From positions 17,669,713-17,733,712 of the forward strand of contig BSYO01000015.1 of the NCBI GenBank assembly GCA_033239525.1: DNA of 64,000 nucleotides, read 5' to 3'. Each line of letters opens with the position of its first letter. The first letter of the stretch is position 1. The position numbers and the translations under genes were made by a program. The stretch comes from Nepenthes gracilis (taxonomy: Eukaryota > Streptophyta > Magnoliopsida > Caryophyllales > Nepenthaceae). The notes under the pieces were generated by a model that was not told the DNA's origin, searched no databases, and saw nothing but the letters and a program-made list of their open reading frames with translations. Shown piece by piece: positions 24,417 to 36,700 of this stretch.

Positions 24417-26175
24417 CTAACCACTCTGGGACAACCCCACAAGGCTCTCGCGACGTTGAGTAGAATGGTTTACTCGGTAAAAAATATTTACTGAAAAGTT
24501 AGGGTCAACCAGCCGTACAATGTGCTGGTAAATGTGGACACCTACCAACAACCGTGCCCCCATCATCCCAGAAACCTCATGGAGACGTAAACGAGTGGTT
24601 AGCTCGTTCTCCAGAGATGTGATCTGCCCCGAGAGTTGGTCAATGCGTCTCGTCGTCCGATCAGCTTCCTCTCTCCACTTGGTGTTCTCCTCTTTTCGGT
24701 CGACATTCTTCTCCTCCACTCGTTAACACGATTTGAAGAGCAGCTGTATCCTCCTGGTGCTCCACTTTAAGCAGCTCCACTTCCTCCTCGAACCAGGCGA
24801 TCTCTCTGTCTTGGTCAGAGATCACCAGGTCCTATTAGCGCAATCCCTTAGTGACTATTCTAATTATTTTATCCTCCTGTAAAAGCCAGAAACTTTATGT
24901 AATGAGCAATGGAAGAAGAAAACATAATGAAGATTTTAAATGTTTACCTACCAAATTCTGTGCACCGACCTCACTGGCCTGCTACAAGACCTTTGGCCTG
25001 GCAGCGGAGGACTAGAGATAGTAATCTCCTCGATAGGGTTAACAAAGGCCTCTGCCGCAGACTCCTTCGACAACTCCTCCATAAGGCCAACCATTTCAAC
25101 AGGCTCTTCGACGGCGGGCTCCTCCATCAACTCAATACTTATACCAACCGCCTCTAAGGGCTCTCCGATGGTTGGCACCTCTAGCACCTCATGGATCCCT
25201 CCGGCAACAAGCTCCTTAGGCTCCACAGCCGGCACCCCAGGCTGCTCAACAGCATGCACTACTGGAGGCTCCACAGGCAACTCCAACTCCACAGCTAAGT
25301 ACTCTACCTGCGGTAGAGCAAGAACGGTGCTACCAAAAACAGAAGAGCCCAGGTCGGCCATAAATGCCTCAGCAGCCTTGACACCGCCTACACCGGAGTT
25401 GTCTCAGACTCCAACGAGCTGGTTGGCCAAAACACACTTTGACTCCGTGGATAAAGAAGAAGGCATCACTGTTCCCACCTTCTTTTACCTTGAACTTTAG
25501 GGAGTTTCCTCGCTAGGAGGTGCACCGGCAAGCCCGATGATGATGGCGCCAGCCTTCCTCTTGCAGGAAGGCATTCTCATCTTTTGGACCAAAGAAGGCG
25601 GTTCCCACCGTGCCTTCTTGGGTTCCGCATGGAAAATCAGATGGTCTCTTCGGAACTCAGAGAGATGGTTCTCCACTAACTTAAAAAGCGGCTCCAAGGT
25701 AACAGTCTCCTCATCTGTGGGTGTCCCAGTGTAAACATCAAGCACACTGCCCCAATCCCTGGCCAAGGGCTAGGACTTGTCCACGTGAACATAAAAAAAT
25801 CAGTTTTTCCAATTCTTTAAATAATCGTATATGGCGCTACTGATCAGAAACCCTCGTGGGAACAAGAAAATCCGCTCTCCGCCCTAGTTGAACTTAAATA
25901 TCACTCTAACGGCCTCCACTATCTGCCGCTTCACATGATGACGAAGGAAAATATAGAGCGTGCATAGGTATCGAACAGTATTGGCATAAAACTGTACGAT
26001 GGGGACTTGAAGAGTCATAAAAATATCTTACAGCTCTTTAAGAATTAGAAGACGCAACCCACTCCTCAAGTGGGCCACATATATGGCAATGCAGTCCTTA
26101 GGAGAAGAGCACGCCCTGTCGTTCTTATTGGGCAACCTGAAGACGATTTCCTTTGAGATATTGTACTGACATACA
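24417..26175 (-). pseudogene. Antisense gene of the Tat element (broken)
   Basis: Read on -, fragments line up as one protein. The N-terminal part (26175-25770) reads QYNISKEIVFRLPNKNDRA, CIAIYVAHLRSGLRLLILKE, TLQVPIVQFYANTVRYLCTL, HHVKRQIVEAVRVIFKFN, stop, RIFLFPRGFLISSAIYDYLK and NWKN, stop, FFYVHVDKS. The middle (25766-25497) starts MARDWGSVLDVYTGTPTDEE. A Pro/Glu/Val-rich stretch follows (25361-24948), then a coiled-coil-like C-terminal region (24719 onward, MEEKNVDRKEENTKWREEAD ... RIDQLSGQITSLENELTTRL). The layout matches the 'putative gypsy type transposon' domain proteins encoded antisense in Tat elements such as Grande and Retand. Their role is unknown. Several stops make this copy dead. 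Confidence 0.7.
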
Positions 26176-26557
26176 ACTCCTTCACGTCATTGGTTTTGAG
26201 CACTGAAACTATCTGAGTTACAGATGAAGCCTTGAAAATGTGAGAAGGAAGGTAGCAGAATACTTAGATAATTTTTAGGAAGGAAAGTGGAAAAAAAGCG
26301 TGAAAAGATTGAAAAGAAATAGACGGCGTACTTAAAGGCAAGTGAACGCCAGAGGAGGAGAACCGTCTCGTAAACGTGCACTCATTATTGTGGACATGTG
26401 TCGCTTTTGGAGAGGATGCAGTCGAATTAGATCCTCTGGCATATTAATTACCGGGATCACAAATTCACTGTATGGAGACACGTGGTCAACTTTTCGACCC
26501 ACAATCCAACGGCATGATGGCGCGTCATTTCAACTCCCACCGTTCTCCGAAATTTCA

Positions 26558-26893
26558 GCCTAGGCGGTCAACAAATCTAGTCAATACTTTTTTCGTCAGT
26601 TCTCCAAATTTGGCATAGATGGTCAACGAATTCGATCAACACTTCTTTTGTTAATTTTTTAAAATTTGGCCTAGACTGTCACCGAATCCGGTCAATACTT
26701 CCTTCAATAGTTCTCCGAATTTGGCTTAGATAGTCAACAAATATGGTCAACACTTTCTCTGCCAGTTCTCTGAATTTTGGCCCAGATGGTCAATGAATCT
26801 AGTCAACACTTCATTTAACAATTCTCCTAATTTGGCCTAGATGGTCAACGAATTTGGTCAATGACCTTCATAGTCAATTCTCCGGATCTTGAC
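26558..26893. repeat. 55-bp minisatellite before the 3' LTR
   Basis: Six units of about 55 bp. Each has the form gcctagatggtcaacgaat...ggtcaa(c/t)act...ttctcc(g/a)aatttg. A partial unit precedes it. It is unrelated in sequence to the 39-40-bp minisatellite in the same element. Confidence 0.9.
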
Positions 26894-27035
26894 TTTAAAG
26901 CCAACGATTGCAAGCAACATGATCAACAAACCAAGAGACATTGTCAGGTCACCTCAAGCAGGTAATCCAATCACACGCGTTCCATCTGAAACATATTGGA
27001 GGCCAGAGTTCCAAACCACCAGCATGAATGGCTAG

Positions 27036-28015
27036 TGATAGGAACACCAGTGATGAGTTGGCTCAAGAGGGAGAAACAACCGAGATCCACGACTTAGGCC
27101 ATTTACACTGGATTTTGGTCAACGATATATCAACTGCAGATTAAAGGCTTGACGATATCCGTTAAGCAAGATCGACAACTTGGTCCAAAAATAATCGACG
27201 CTTTCGTTGACCGAAAATATAACTAGTTGACCGGCTGCTGACTAGGCCACAAGTGGACCCAAGTGGGTCAAACCCAGTTAGGCCCACTTGTCCATCCTCG
27301 ATCAACAACGGTCTTCTTTCCTAATTTCACGTTCTCTATAAAAGGCAACCTCCGCCATAACAGTTGCCCCCAGAATCAGTACGCCTCCCTAAAGAAAGAT
27401 GTCAAAATCCTTTCCCTATCTGTTGGTAACCCTAACGGTTACAGAACGTAGAAGAAAAGTAATAAATCCAGCGATCGTTATTGTAATAAAAGCTTAACAT
27501 TAGAAAAGGCAATGATCTCAATAGAGCGTAGGAATCAAACCCTTCTACACAAGGAAAGCAGCCCAATACAGTGGTTATAAAAGGCCATGGAGTTCTCCTT
27601 CCAAAGTACGCTCTCAGGCTCTCAGTCTCTCACCTACCAGCAAAAAGCCTTCTACTGCTAAGCTCTCACGCTTGCAGCATCATAATGTTCTCTCTTTATG
27701 CTACTACGCCGCCAGTGAATACAATACTTAGAGTTTTTGCTCCTCACGAGCAACCCAAAACCTCTCAGCTAACGAGAGCACTCACATCACAAGCACTCTC
27801 TACGTTCTCATTGCATCTCTTTACTTATACCTTCTTAATTCAAAGGATATTTACTGATTTGAATATCGGAGTGTTTTCGGTAGGATAAACTCTTATCGTC
27901 ACCTGACCTCTTATTCACAATTGTAGTGTGCAGGATCTAGACTCATTGGACGGAGCATAACTCGTACAAACGACTTAATCCGAATCTATTCAAAACTTGG
28001 ATTCATGACGCATTA
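27036..28015 (+). repeat. 3' LTR of the Tat element
   Basis: Begins TGATAGGAACACCAGTG and ends cgcatta just before the ATACT target duplication. It is about 980 bp. Two TATA-like sequences occur: ctataaaagg near 27338 and ttataaaagg near 27576. Only the first has a counterpart in the 5' LTR. The part from about 27390 to 27870, containing the second TATA and a 105-codon spurious frame, is missing from the 5' LTR. Confidence 0.75.
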
Positions 28016-28020
28016 ATACT
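28016..28020 (+). repeat. Target-site duplication (right), ATACT
   Basis: Exact copy of the five bases at 17564-17568, abutting the 3' LTR end. Confidence 0.7.
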
Positions 28021-31000
28021 TATTTTTCCACTTATATCTAGTTTAATGAACTTGTAAAATATATGTTGATTATAAATTTTGAATAATTAATTAAAATTAT
28101 ATAATTTTTATCTATTTTATATACCAGTAAATTATAAATGCCAATAAAATTCATATATATATATATACACATATTACATTGAAAGTTAAAAGAAATTCAA
28201 AAAAGGATATTAAATTATACAGAGTATTTTATATTATAGGAAGCTGTAATACATAAAATATCAACCCGTTTCTTATATTTAGGAGTTTTATTCACAAAAT
28301 TTTATATATTTACATACTTCGATAGAAAATACCCATAGAAAAACCTCAAAATTTTAGGTCTCCGATGCGAATACTCTCGACAATGCACCATCACACACAA
28401 TACTGAGAACTTAGAACAACAAAACATTAGAAAATCATATGTAATTGCAACTATCAATATTAATATCAATGGTAGAAGGTTAATATTTTCAATTCTAATT
28501 TTTATTTTTGTATTGAATCTACATATGAGAATGTTTATACATAGTAGATTAAAATGTTTGATGTTAAATCAATTTATCATGTTCAAGTAACATTACATGT
28601 AGATTAAATACAAACAGAAATCAATGATTGAAATACCAACCTCCTATCATCCGCATTAATAATTAAATTTATATATGTTTTTGAATTTATTTATTATTAA
28701 TACGTCGTTAAATTTAAATTATTATACGGATTAAGAATTTAAGAATTGTCTAATGAACTTAAAACGAGTCCGATCTCCACACTTTTAATCAATTTCATAT
28801 CTTCTTGCGGGTGATAAAGCATTGACAAAAGAATTTTAGGTTTCACGACCACTGCACCTTTGGTATATCCCCAAATATTCAAATTAGTATCTTTCTTTGA
28901 AGAAAGAAAATGAATGATGTAAGTGTAAATACTTGTATAAATAATTTTTATTTATGGTGTGCGTTTTATAAAAAGCATCTTAATAAAAAATAGAGTGTAT
29001 GTGCTTTAAGCGTCTTAAGCTTGCTTTTGGTTAGTTTTTGTTTGGTTGAACATTATCTCCTTTTTCTGTTGGGAAGAAGGGGTCTAAATTAAGAAGCGAT
29101 TAAAATTGTTAAACAATTTTTTTCTCACAACTAATTAAAAAATGATTGGATGGAGCAAGATTAATAATTAAATTTATGTTTTTAATTTATTTATTATTAC
29201 TAGAATTCAATTGATTGATGATCAAGACCATTGAACAAAATAAGACAAGAAAATCACTTCGGTTGGTTAGAGATGGTTCCATATTCTTTCAAGGAGTAAA
29301 CCGATCGAATAAGATCGACAAGCTCGTCCGCTGATTTTAAATTGTATAGGCCGATTCAGCCTCCATTCTTTCATGGGTCAAACCCTTTGACGGGCTTTCT
29401 TTCGGGGCCGATAATAACTATACTCATTAACTATGAAATAAGTAGAAATAATAATTACCGCCATTACCACTTTAATCCGTGGCCTATCAATAGCGGCTCT
29501 CATTAACGACAACAATCGGCCAATGACCAGGGTGGTATCGGTGGTCTATGGCCATCTCCTATCTCTCTCTTATAACCATGACAACGATAATGCATATCTT
29601 ATTTTTATAGATGATATTTATTTTTTGTAATAATCTAATAGCACGATATTTATTTTTATATTATTCATAATATTTAATTGTGATATTATTAATTTTATTT
29701 TTGATTATATAATATTTGTATTTATGACGTCACGGGGCAGGAAATGATGAAGACCGTACCGACATAATGCAATCATGTACCCGTAGACGACACCGCCAGC
29801 TGAGCATTATTCCCGTCAGGGAGAGGTCCCAGACTCCATCAACACTATTTCACTTATTTATAATATTTTTATAATTCATTTATTTAATATAAAATCTAAT
29901 TTAATTTTCTTATTTTTCAAATTCTAATACAATATATATATATATAATAAATTTAAAAATAGACCATAAATAAATAAAATATAAAGCAAATATAATATTC
30001 TAACACTATAAATAAATAAAATAAAATGCTTTACTTTCTCTTCAAATGCCATCGAAAGGATACTTTGAACCATTTTATTTCTCCATCTTTATGACTTTCT
30101 GGCCTGTTTTATCTTATTAGTTTGGTTTGCTTTATTTGCTTGGCTTATCCACTTAGCTTATCGAAAGTATTAGCATATCTCTGCATCTATGGCCTAACTT
30201 TGCCTCTGGCATGAAGAAACTAACAAGATTTTTGAACTTTCAGAGTTAGTTTAAATACAGTATATTAATAATATCTCAACAGAATATATTTATTTATTTT
30301 ATAAAATAAAATTTTTCAGATCATATTTTTCCTCTTTACTTTCTGTATTATCAACTTTGAGCACGTGAGGATTTCTTTGTCCACTTTCGACTTGTCCCAT
30401 TAGTTTTTATGTGTAAACTCATTCAGTTATAATATTTCAGTTCTACATCGAGGAGTAGGTTTCCTACGATAAAGTAAACTAGTTTATTTGTTAGCTGCAA
30501 AAGATAAACGATGCCTTTATCTTAATAGAACTCCTCAAATCTAGTTATAAGTTATATAACTTAGATAAATAGAGATCAGGTCTGGATGGGAGCCCCTGTA
30601 AAATATAGCACCAAATAGTCAAGATTCTAAGATAAATCTAATACATTTTATTATAGTTTTATAACCCTAGTTACATAAATTGATGAGAAAATCTTTTATA
30701 ATTAAAAATATAGAGAATAAAAAAAAATAGAATGATTCTTACATATATAAATCCAAGTCTAATGAGTCTAGTGTTGGGATAGATCCACTCAGAATTTATC
30801 TGATAAAGTTGAAAGTAAAAATTTTTCTCAATTAAAAAAAATTATGTGACTTATAGTCAAAAAATTATTTACTATAATACGAGTTTGATTATAGTAAATT
30901 TTTTTAAAATTACCTTATAATTGTAATGAAAAACAAAAAAGTAAATAAAATAAACTATCAATAAAAATATTCTATACAATGACTAAAGGAACATGCCATA

Positions 31001-31430
31001 AAATGATAAATATGGAAACAAGACAACATCCAATGAGTTGTTAAAATTTCATTCTTCTTCTCTTCCCTTTCCTCCTCTCATTTTGGCGCTCAAGGTGCTT
31101 GAAAACATTTCAAATAAAATGCATCAAAACAGAGCAAAATATTTTAATTTTACTGTCTAATATTCAAATATTACAGAGAAAAGCTGCCCAAAAAATTATA
31201 CAACTGCAAATACATGTCTTGTTATATGTGTGTATCCATAATCATATCAGGTATAGTTATACTGTTCAATCTACACATATGCACCCATCGTATATACATC
31301 AAATACAATCATTCTATTCAATCTACCCATATATGCCATTAAATATGTATTTTTATTTAATTGTTCATATATGTTTGTAAGGTGTACATTAAATATAATT
31401 TATTTATATATATATATGGCTCATAAAAAA
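28021..31430. other. AT-rich spacer with a possible old LTR scrap
   Basis: No gene seen. 29270-29590 and 29725-29845 are less AT-rich and contain a tataaccatga-type sequence and a CG-rich patch (cccgtagacgacaccgcc) that may be decayed LTR pieces, without clear ends. The frame at 31099-31380 is low-complexity and not believed. Confidence 0.5.
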
Positions 31431-31507
31431 GTGATACATGGCTGGATGTACTTTGCCGCAGCCTCTCTCTCTTGTATGCGTGTCAAATCCCACACGAGCG
31501 ACCAGAA

Positions 31508-31513
31508 CACGTG
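31508..31513. promoter_or_regulatory. G-box (CACGTG)
   Basis: Perfect palindromic CACGTG about 320 bp upstream of the duplicated start codon at 31832, in less AT-rich, promoter-like sequence. The G-box binds plant bHLH and bZIP factors. Its activity here is inferred from position only. Confidence 0.45.
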
Positions 31514-31616
31514 ACAATGAATTGACGAAAGTATCCCCACCGACTGATCTCTGTATATTAATTTCCAGCTTTCTGTGTTTGGTAGTAAGTAATTTGGATC
31601 AAGTCAGAGAGCGTTA

Positions 31617-32330
31617 AAGAGATGAACTAACTCAGGGTTAAAGCAAAGCGATGCTCCTTGATTTTAATGGTTTCACTGCTAATATCCTCACCCCCTCCCC
31701 AAATCGTAGGACCCACTAAATAAAATTTTCGAGTTGAAGTTAAAAATTCATCTTTGGGTTTGTGTCCTCCTCCTCCTCCTGCTCCTCTGTTGCTGTTTCT
31801 GGCATTGAAGAGCTCTGCTATCAGCCAGGCAATGGAGGTAGGCGCTAAATCACTTCTCCTTCCAATCTGTTCATGCTTTTCCTTCGTATTTTTTTAAATG
31901 TGGGTGATGGCTGGCTATCAGTCATTGTTATTGATTGATGCTCTGGTAATAGAAATAATTATAATTTAACTAGCATTACGTCAAAGGGAGGTTTGAGATG
32001 AACTCATCAGGGTTTAAGCAAAGTGATGCCGCTTGATTTTAATGGTTTAACTGCTAGTCTCCCCCATTGTAGGACCCACTATAAAAATTTGAAGTTAAAG
32101 GGACGAATTCCTCTTTGGGCTTGTGTCGTCGCCATCTGCTCCGTCCCTGTTTCTGGCTTTGAAGAGCTCTGCCACCAACCTGGCTATGGAGGTAGGCACT
32201 GAATTACCTTATCCTTTCAATCTTTCCATGCTTTTCATTCGTATTTGTTTCAGTGTGGGTGATGGCTGGCTGTTATTCGTTGTTATTAATTGATGCTCTG
32301 CTAATGGAAATAATAAGTATAATTATTTAA
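31617..32330 (+). repeat. Tandem duplication of a gene leader and first exon
   Basis: Two copies about 354 bp apart (about 31617-31980 and 31993-32330). Both run from gatgaactaact/gatgaactcat through aggacccacta and ctttgggtttgtgtc to the start codon and into the intron (gtaggc...gtgggtgatggctggct). Copy 2 has lost some C/T-rich leader sequence. Confidence 0.85.
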
Positions 32331-32471
32331 AAGAAAAAATAAAAAGCTGATGGTGGAATCAGATCGATTTCCTCTGTTTTTGATGTTTAATTTTGTTGAT
32401 GGAGTAATAAACAGAACTTTGATCGGAAGAAATACACGGTAGAGGAAGATATGCTCATACAGAAATATTAA
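31832..32471 (+). pseudogene. Gene fragment: duplicated exon 1 plus a short exon 2
   Basis: Each duplicated leader ends ATGGAG|GTAGGC, that is Met-Glu followed by a splice donor (start codons at 31832 and 32186). A candidate exon 2 starts after ataaacag at 32415 and continues in frame as NFDRKKYTVEEDMLIQKY, then stops at 32469-32471 and gives way to AT-rich DNA. The Y-T-V-E-E-D-x-L pattern loosely recalls the start of a MYB-like repeat, but too little remains to name it. Everything downstream is missing, so this is a broken gene unless later exons lie far away. Confidence 0.5.
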
Positions 32472-32670
32472 TTTTCCTTTAATCATATATAGTTTAAATT
32501 CTTCGAATATTCCATAATTTCCAAAAAAAACACATAATTTTATAATTTCTCAGAAATTGGATTAATTTAGAAATTTAAAAATATTTTAAAATTTCAAAGT
32601 CCCATTGCCTCCTTCTTCTTCTTCTTTTAAGTTCCATTGTCTCCTTTTTTTTTTTTTTTTTTAAGGCATA

Positions 32671-33750
32671 TTATAGCACTATTTTTTTATATTATCTTAC
32701 TTATATATCGATTCTTCCTATAAAATTTTTAAATAAAAAAAAATAAAAAATAAATATTTTTTATTAATAATTTAATATAAAATAAATAAATTTTTAATTT
32801 TATTGATATATCACTATCATGTTGTGTCATTATCATTTGAAATATAATGTATAAGCATATTAGCATTACGTCTGTATTCTATTTTAGTGCCTATACTTTA
32901 TTTTCTTTCTAAAAGGGTTGCTTATATTCGTCTCATAAGTTTTCTCTAATTGTCAGATATATTTAATTTTTTAAAATTATATCTATAAATTCACCCATTT
33001 TAAGAAGTGGTCTTTGCTATGACATGGCATGATTTGAGTGGTGGTAAATTTGTTGACAAGGAGGAAAAAAGGAAAACACCTATGGTTGGTGGTGGTGGTG
33101 TTAATGACGGTTGTCCGAGCCAAGAGATGGGCATTGGGTGGCCGCTTGGGCTAAGAAACGTGAACATGAGGCTCCAACTAGCTAAGGCGCGACAGCTGTA
33201 ACACGCCCACTCGCACTATTTTTTTATATTATCTCACTTATATATCAATTCTTCATATAATTTTTCTTAAATAAAAAAATAAAAAATAAATATTTTTTTA
33301 TTAATAATTCAATATAAAATAAATAAATTTTAAATTTTATTAATACATCGCTATCATATTGTGTTATTATCATTTAAAATATAATGTATTAGTATATTAG
33401 CGTTATGTTTATATTCTATATTAGTGTCTATACTTTATTGTCTTTTTAAAAAGGTTGCTTATATGTGTCTCATAAGTTTTCTCTAATGATTAGATATATT
33501 CAATTTTTTAAAATTATATCTATAAATTTACCCATTTTAAGAAGTGGTCTTTGCTATGACATGGCATGATTTGAGTGGTGGTAAATTTGTTGACAAGGAG
33601 GAAAAAAGGAAAACACCTATGGTTGGTGGTGGTGGTGTTGATAACTGTTGTCCGAGCCAAGAGATGGGCATCGGGTGGCCGCTTGGGCTGAGAAACGTGA
33701 ACATGAGGCTCCAACTGGCTAAGGCGACGGCGGCAACTGAACCGTCACAC
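32671..33750 (+). repeat. Tandem duplication (~540-bp units)
   Basis: Unit 1 (about 32671-33210) and unit 2 (about 33211-33750) match closely from gcactatttttttatattatc through ttgcttatat and cccattttaagaagtgg to ggctccaact. The promoter-like AT-rich part and the coding start are both duplicated. Confidence 0.9.
33127..33201 (+). pseudogene. Duplicated exon 1, truncated copy
   Basis: Reads MGIGWPLGLRNVNMRLQLAK, then runs into a stop at 33199-33201, because the duplication breakpoint removed the serine-rich part present in the second copy. Confidence 0.5.
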
Positions 33751-33792
33751 ACGCCCACTAGCAGCTTCTCTTCCTCTAATCTCGACACAGAG
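33664..33792 (+). pseudogene. First exon of a small plant protein gene, rest not found
   Basis: 43 codons starting MGIGWPLGLRNVNMRLQLAK and ending PTSSFSSSNLDTE, then the splice donor gag|gtaatc. The combination G-W-P-L-G-L with a serine-rich S-S-N-L-D-T-E end resembles, from memory, a family of short uncharacterised plant proteins. No function is known to me. An upstream in-frame extension to 33544 exists but has low-complexity Gly/Lys content and is probably leader. No continuing exon was recognised in the AT-rich DNA downstream, so it looks like an isolated exon. Confidence 0.45.
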
Positions 33793-33799
33793 GTAATCA

Positions 33800-36700
33800 T
33801 TTAGTAAATTCTTAAATTAAAATAAATTATAAAAATTATTATGATCTATTTATTTGTCAAAATATATTTTTATGAGAAAATATTCCTTGCATTTTTTTAT
33901 ATTTGATACTTTTGAAAAAATAAGCCAACAAGAGTTTTTTTTTGGGTTAATAGAAAGTTTAGGTTTAAATTAAAAATGACTTTTGAATTTAAACTGTAAA
34001 TTATTTTTCAAAAATTGCAAACTACTTGTTATTGACTATGAACATCCATTGGTGAGAGTTTTTAGTTGACCGTGATATTATCATTTTATAAAGTTGAGAC
34101 CTTATGTCGGCCTAAGCCACCCCAACATCAATCGCCAATGGCGACAACCCGACCCTCACATCCAATTGTCAATCAGTAATTCAATTGAACCTACTATTGG
34201 TTGGAATTGTTGTCTCAGTAATAACCAATAGATTGTAAAAAAATTATTTTAATAATTGAATAAATCATCAAAAACCTAAAAATTTTATTGTCAAAATTAT
34301 TACTAACAACAATAATAATTAATATCGCTATCGTTAATTCAAATGTTAATTTACATGTACATGTCAAATATCAAAAAAAGTTATGAAAAAAGTTTTATTT
34401 TTTTAATAAAATATCTTTCATGAAAATATTTTACGCAAATAGGCGAAACCTTAAACTTCACATTTAGAGTAAAAATTCACATGCTTTTTTTTTCTTCAAT
34501 GGCATAGTCCACGACATCATTCTTCCGTGACAATAGCAAAACACTAGGGCGGTTAATCGGGCTAAGGCCATTGCAAAAAGGAAGGGATGCCGTATATTTG
34601 CAGAACTCAACACGACTGCGGGAACCCGAGAATGTCAATTCGAGGTTTTGCCATGAAAATTCCCAGAAGCATGCTATTGAAGTATCTCCGAAGATCTGCA
34701 TTCTATTGTGCGTTATTATGTGCTATGGTAAAGATAAGAATAAGTGATGACGATTTATTGTAATTAAAAAAATCTTTTTTATCTATTTTTTTTTCTTCTC
34801 TATCGTACATATTAATGGAAGAAATCGAGAACTTGACATAGAATTCTTTAAATTATGTGGACTTTATAAGAGTAATATTAATTTAGATGGCCTTCATGAT
34901 ATACAATAACATTAAATTCTTGTCAAAATTCGACCGATAAAGAATTGTTACATGTTTCTTTTCTTATAGACTATGAAATTTGGCCATGAAATTTAAAATT
35001 AGAATTAAAATTTTAAGCCTAATTTAAATTTTGATATTTGGCATAAGGTGTAATTAGGATTCTAATTTTATGTTGTAATTTTTTTAAAATTTAATAATAG
35101 TATAGGGTAGTTTTTTTTTATAACTTTTAGTAATAAAATAAAAAATTATAATTTTAAGACTGTGAATTATATTAGTTAGATATGATAAAATTAAATAATA
35201 CATGACTTAGGACGAAATAGTTCGGTTGATTGTGCTGTGTAGAAGTAGATGAATCATAATTTTATTTTTTAATTTAATTTTTTAAATTATATAAAAGGTG
35301 TTATTTGTAATTTATATTTTAATATTTTAATAAAAAGTAATGTCTTGGTATATATAAATGAGATTTTTTTAATTATATTGTATAGAATTTTATACATTAA
35401 AATTTTAAATTTTATATTAAGATACTTATTTTTTATTTTCATTTGTAAATAAAAAAATTAATCATACGATAATCTTATTTTTTTGTGAGAATTATAACTA
35501 TTTATACAATACAAATAATAAATTTAAATTTTAGATGAATTCAACTCCAATATATTAAATTAGACTTATATTTTTAAATTTTAATTCTTCAATCCAAATA
35601 GATTATTTGTTAAATTCTAAGTTCATTGAAAATAAAATTAAAATTTATTATTTGACTTATACAAGAATCAGAATTATGAGAAAATAAGATTTTGAATGCC
35701 TGATAAAATTTTTTATCTATTCATAAAATTTTAAAAAATAAATTAAACACAAACTCTAGCTTTGGATTTCATATGATGGTAAATTTTATAGAATGAACAT
35801 ATTTATATGTATATAATATATTTTGTTCTTGTTTTAGAAAATTATTTTTCAATTTATCTTTTTATTTTTAGATGATATTATAAATATTTTCAAAAATGAA
35901 AATTTGCACTAAGTAAATTTGACTCAATTCAATCCTTAAAAGGTATTTTTATACAGGTCACATTGAAAATTTTTAAAATATAAATAATTAATTTTGTAAC
36001 ATTTGATTTTTTTCTTTATATGATTTATGATATTATTATTATATTATTAGTTAAACATTAAATTATTGTATAATTAAAATTTTTAAAAGATTCAAAATTG
36101 ATGTTATTATGTTCAATGATTAAATGACACCTATTTCCATACTCATGAGTATTTGAGGCAAAAATTTTGCTTTTAATTGGCATTTATATGACACTCATAT
36201 GTAATTTAGATAAAATATATGACACTTGAAATATATCCAATACAGTGTTTATGTGTATTTGTGTGTCTGTATAGCGCTTGATACATGTCTAACTGATATT
36301 CATAAGCCAATTTGAGTATAAAAGGGTCTTTGCTGATTTTTCTATCATTTGACACGGGAAAAGAAAGATAAGAGAATGAAAAAAGAAGAAAAAATAGAAA
36401 AAATGAATAAATTTTAAATTTTTTATGAGTTAGTGTTAAATTTGAGGTTAAAGAAAATTCTTCACCTAATCTTTAATCTATTTTTAAATTTATTTGATTT
36501 TTGTATATAATTTTTATTTTATTATATATGTATATTACTATTTATACTCATTTTTTAAATATTATGACATACATATATTTTTTACCACAATATTTTAAAA
36601 GTTTTTTATTTTATAAAAAATTTAAAAAATTTATTTATTTTTTTATCGAATAAGTAAATATTTTGAATAATTATGTTTGTATATAAAATTATTATAAAAA

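Larger units (their letters stand above)
17569..28015 (+). mobile_element. Near full-length Ty3/gypsy retrotransposon, Tat lineage, inactive
   Basis: The element has the order 5' LTR, gag, protease, reverse transcriptase, RNase H, second RNase H, integrase, minisatellite, antisense frame, minisatellite, 3' LTR. The Tat lineage (Ogre/Retand/Grande relatives) is indicated by the extra RNase H domain of the cellular RNase HI type after the usual gypsy RNase H, by the long region between pol and the 3' LTR, and by an antisense frame there. Stops and frameshifts run through every domain, and catalytic residues of protease and reverse transcriptase are altered, so it cannot move on its own. No clear primer-binding site is visible after the 5' LTR. 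Confidence 0.85.

Noticed and set aside
27571..27888. 105-codon frame in the 3' LTR
   Set aside because: It lies inside the LTR, across its TATA box and leader, with no domain.
31099..31380. 93-codon frame
   Set aside because: AT-driven low-complexity translation without splice, promoter or domain support.
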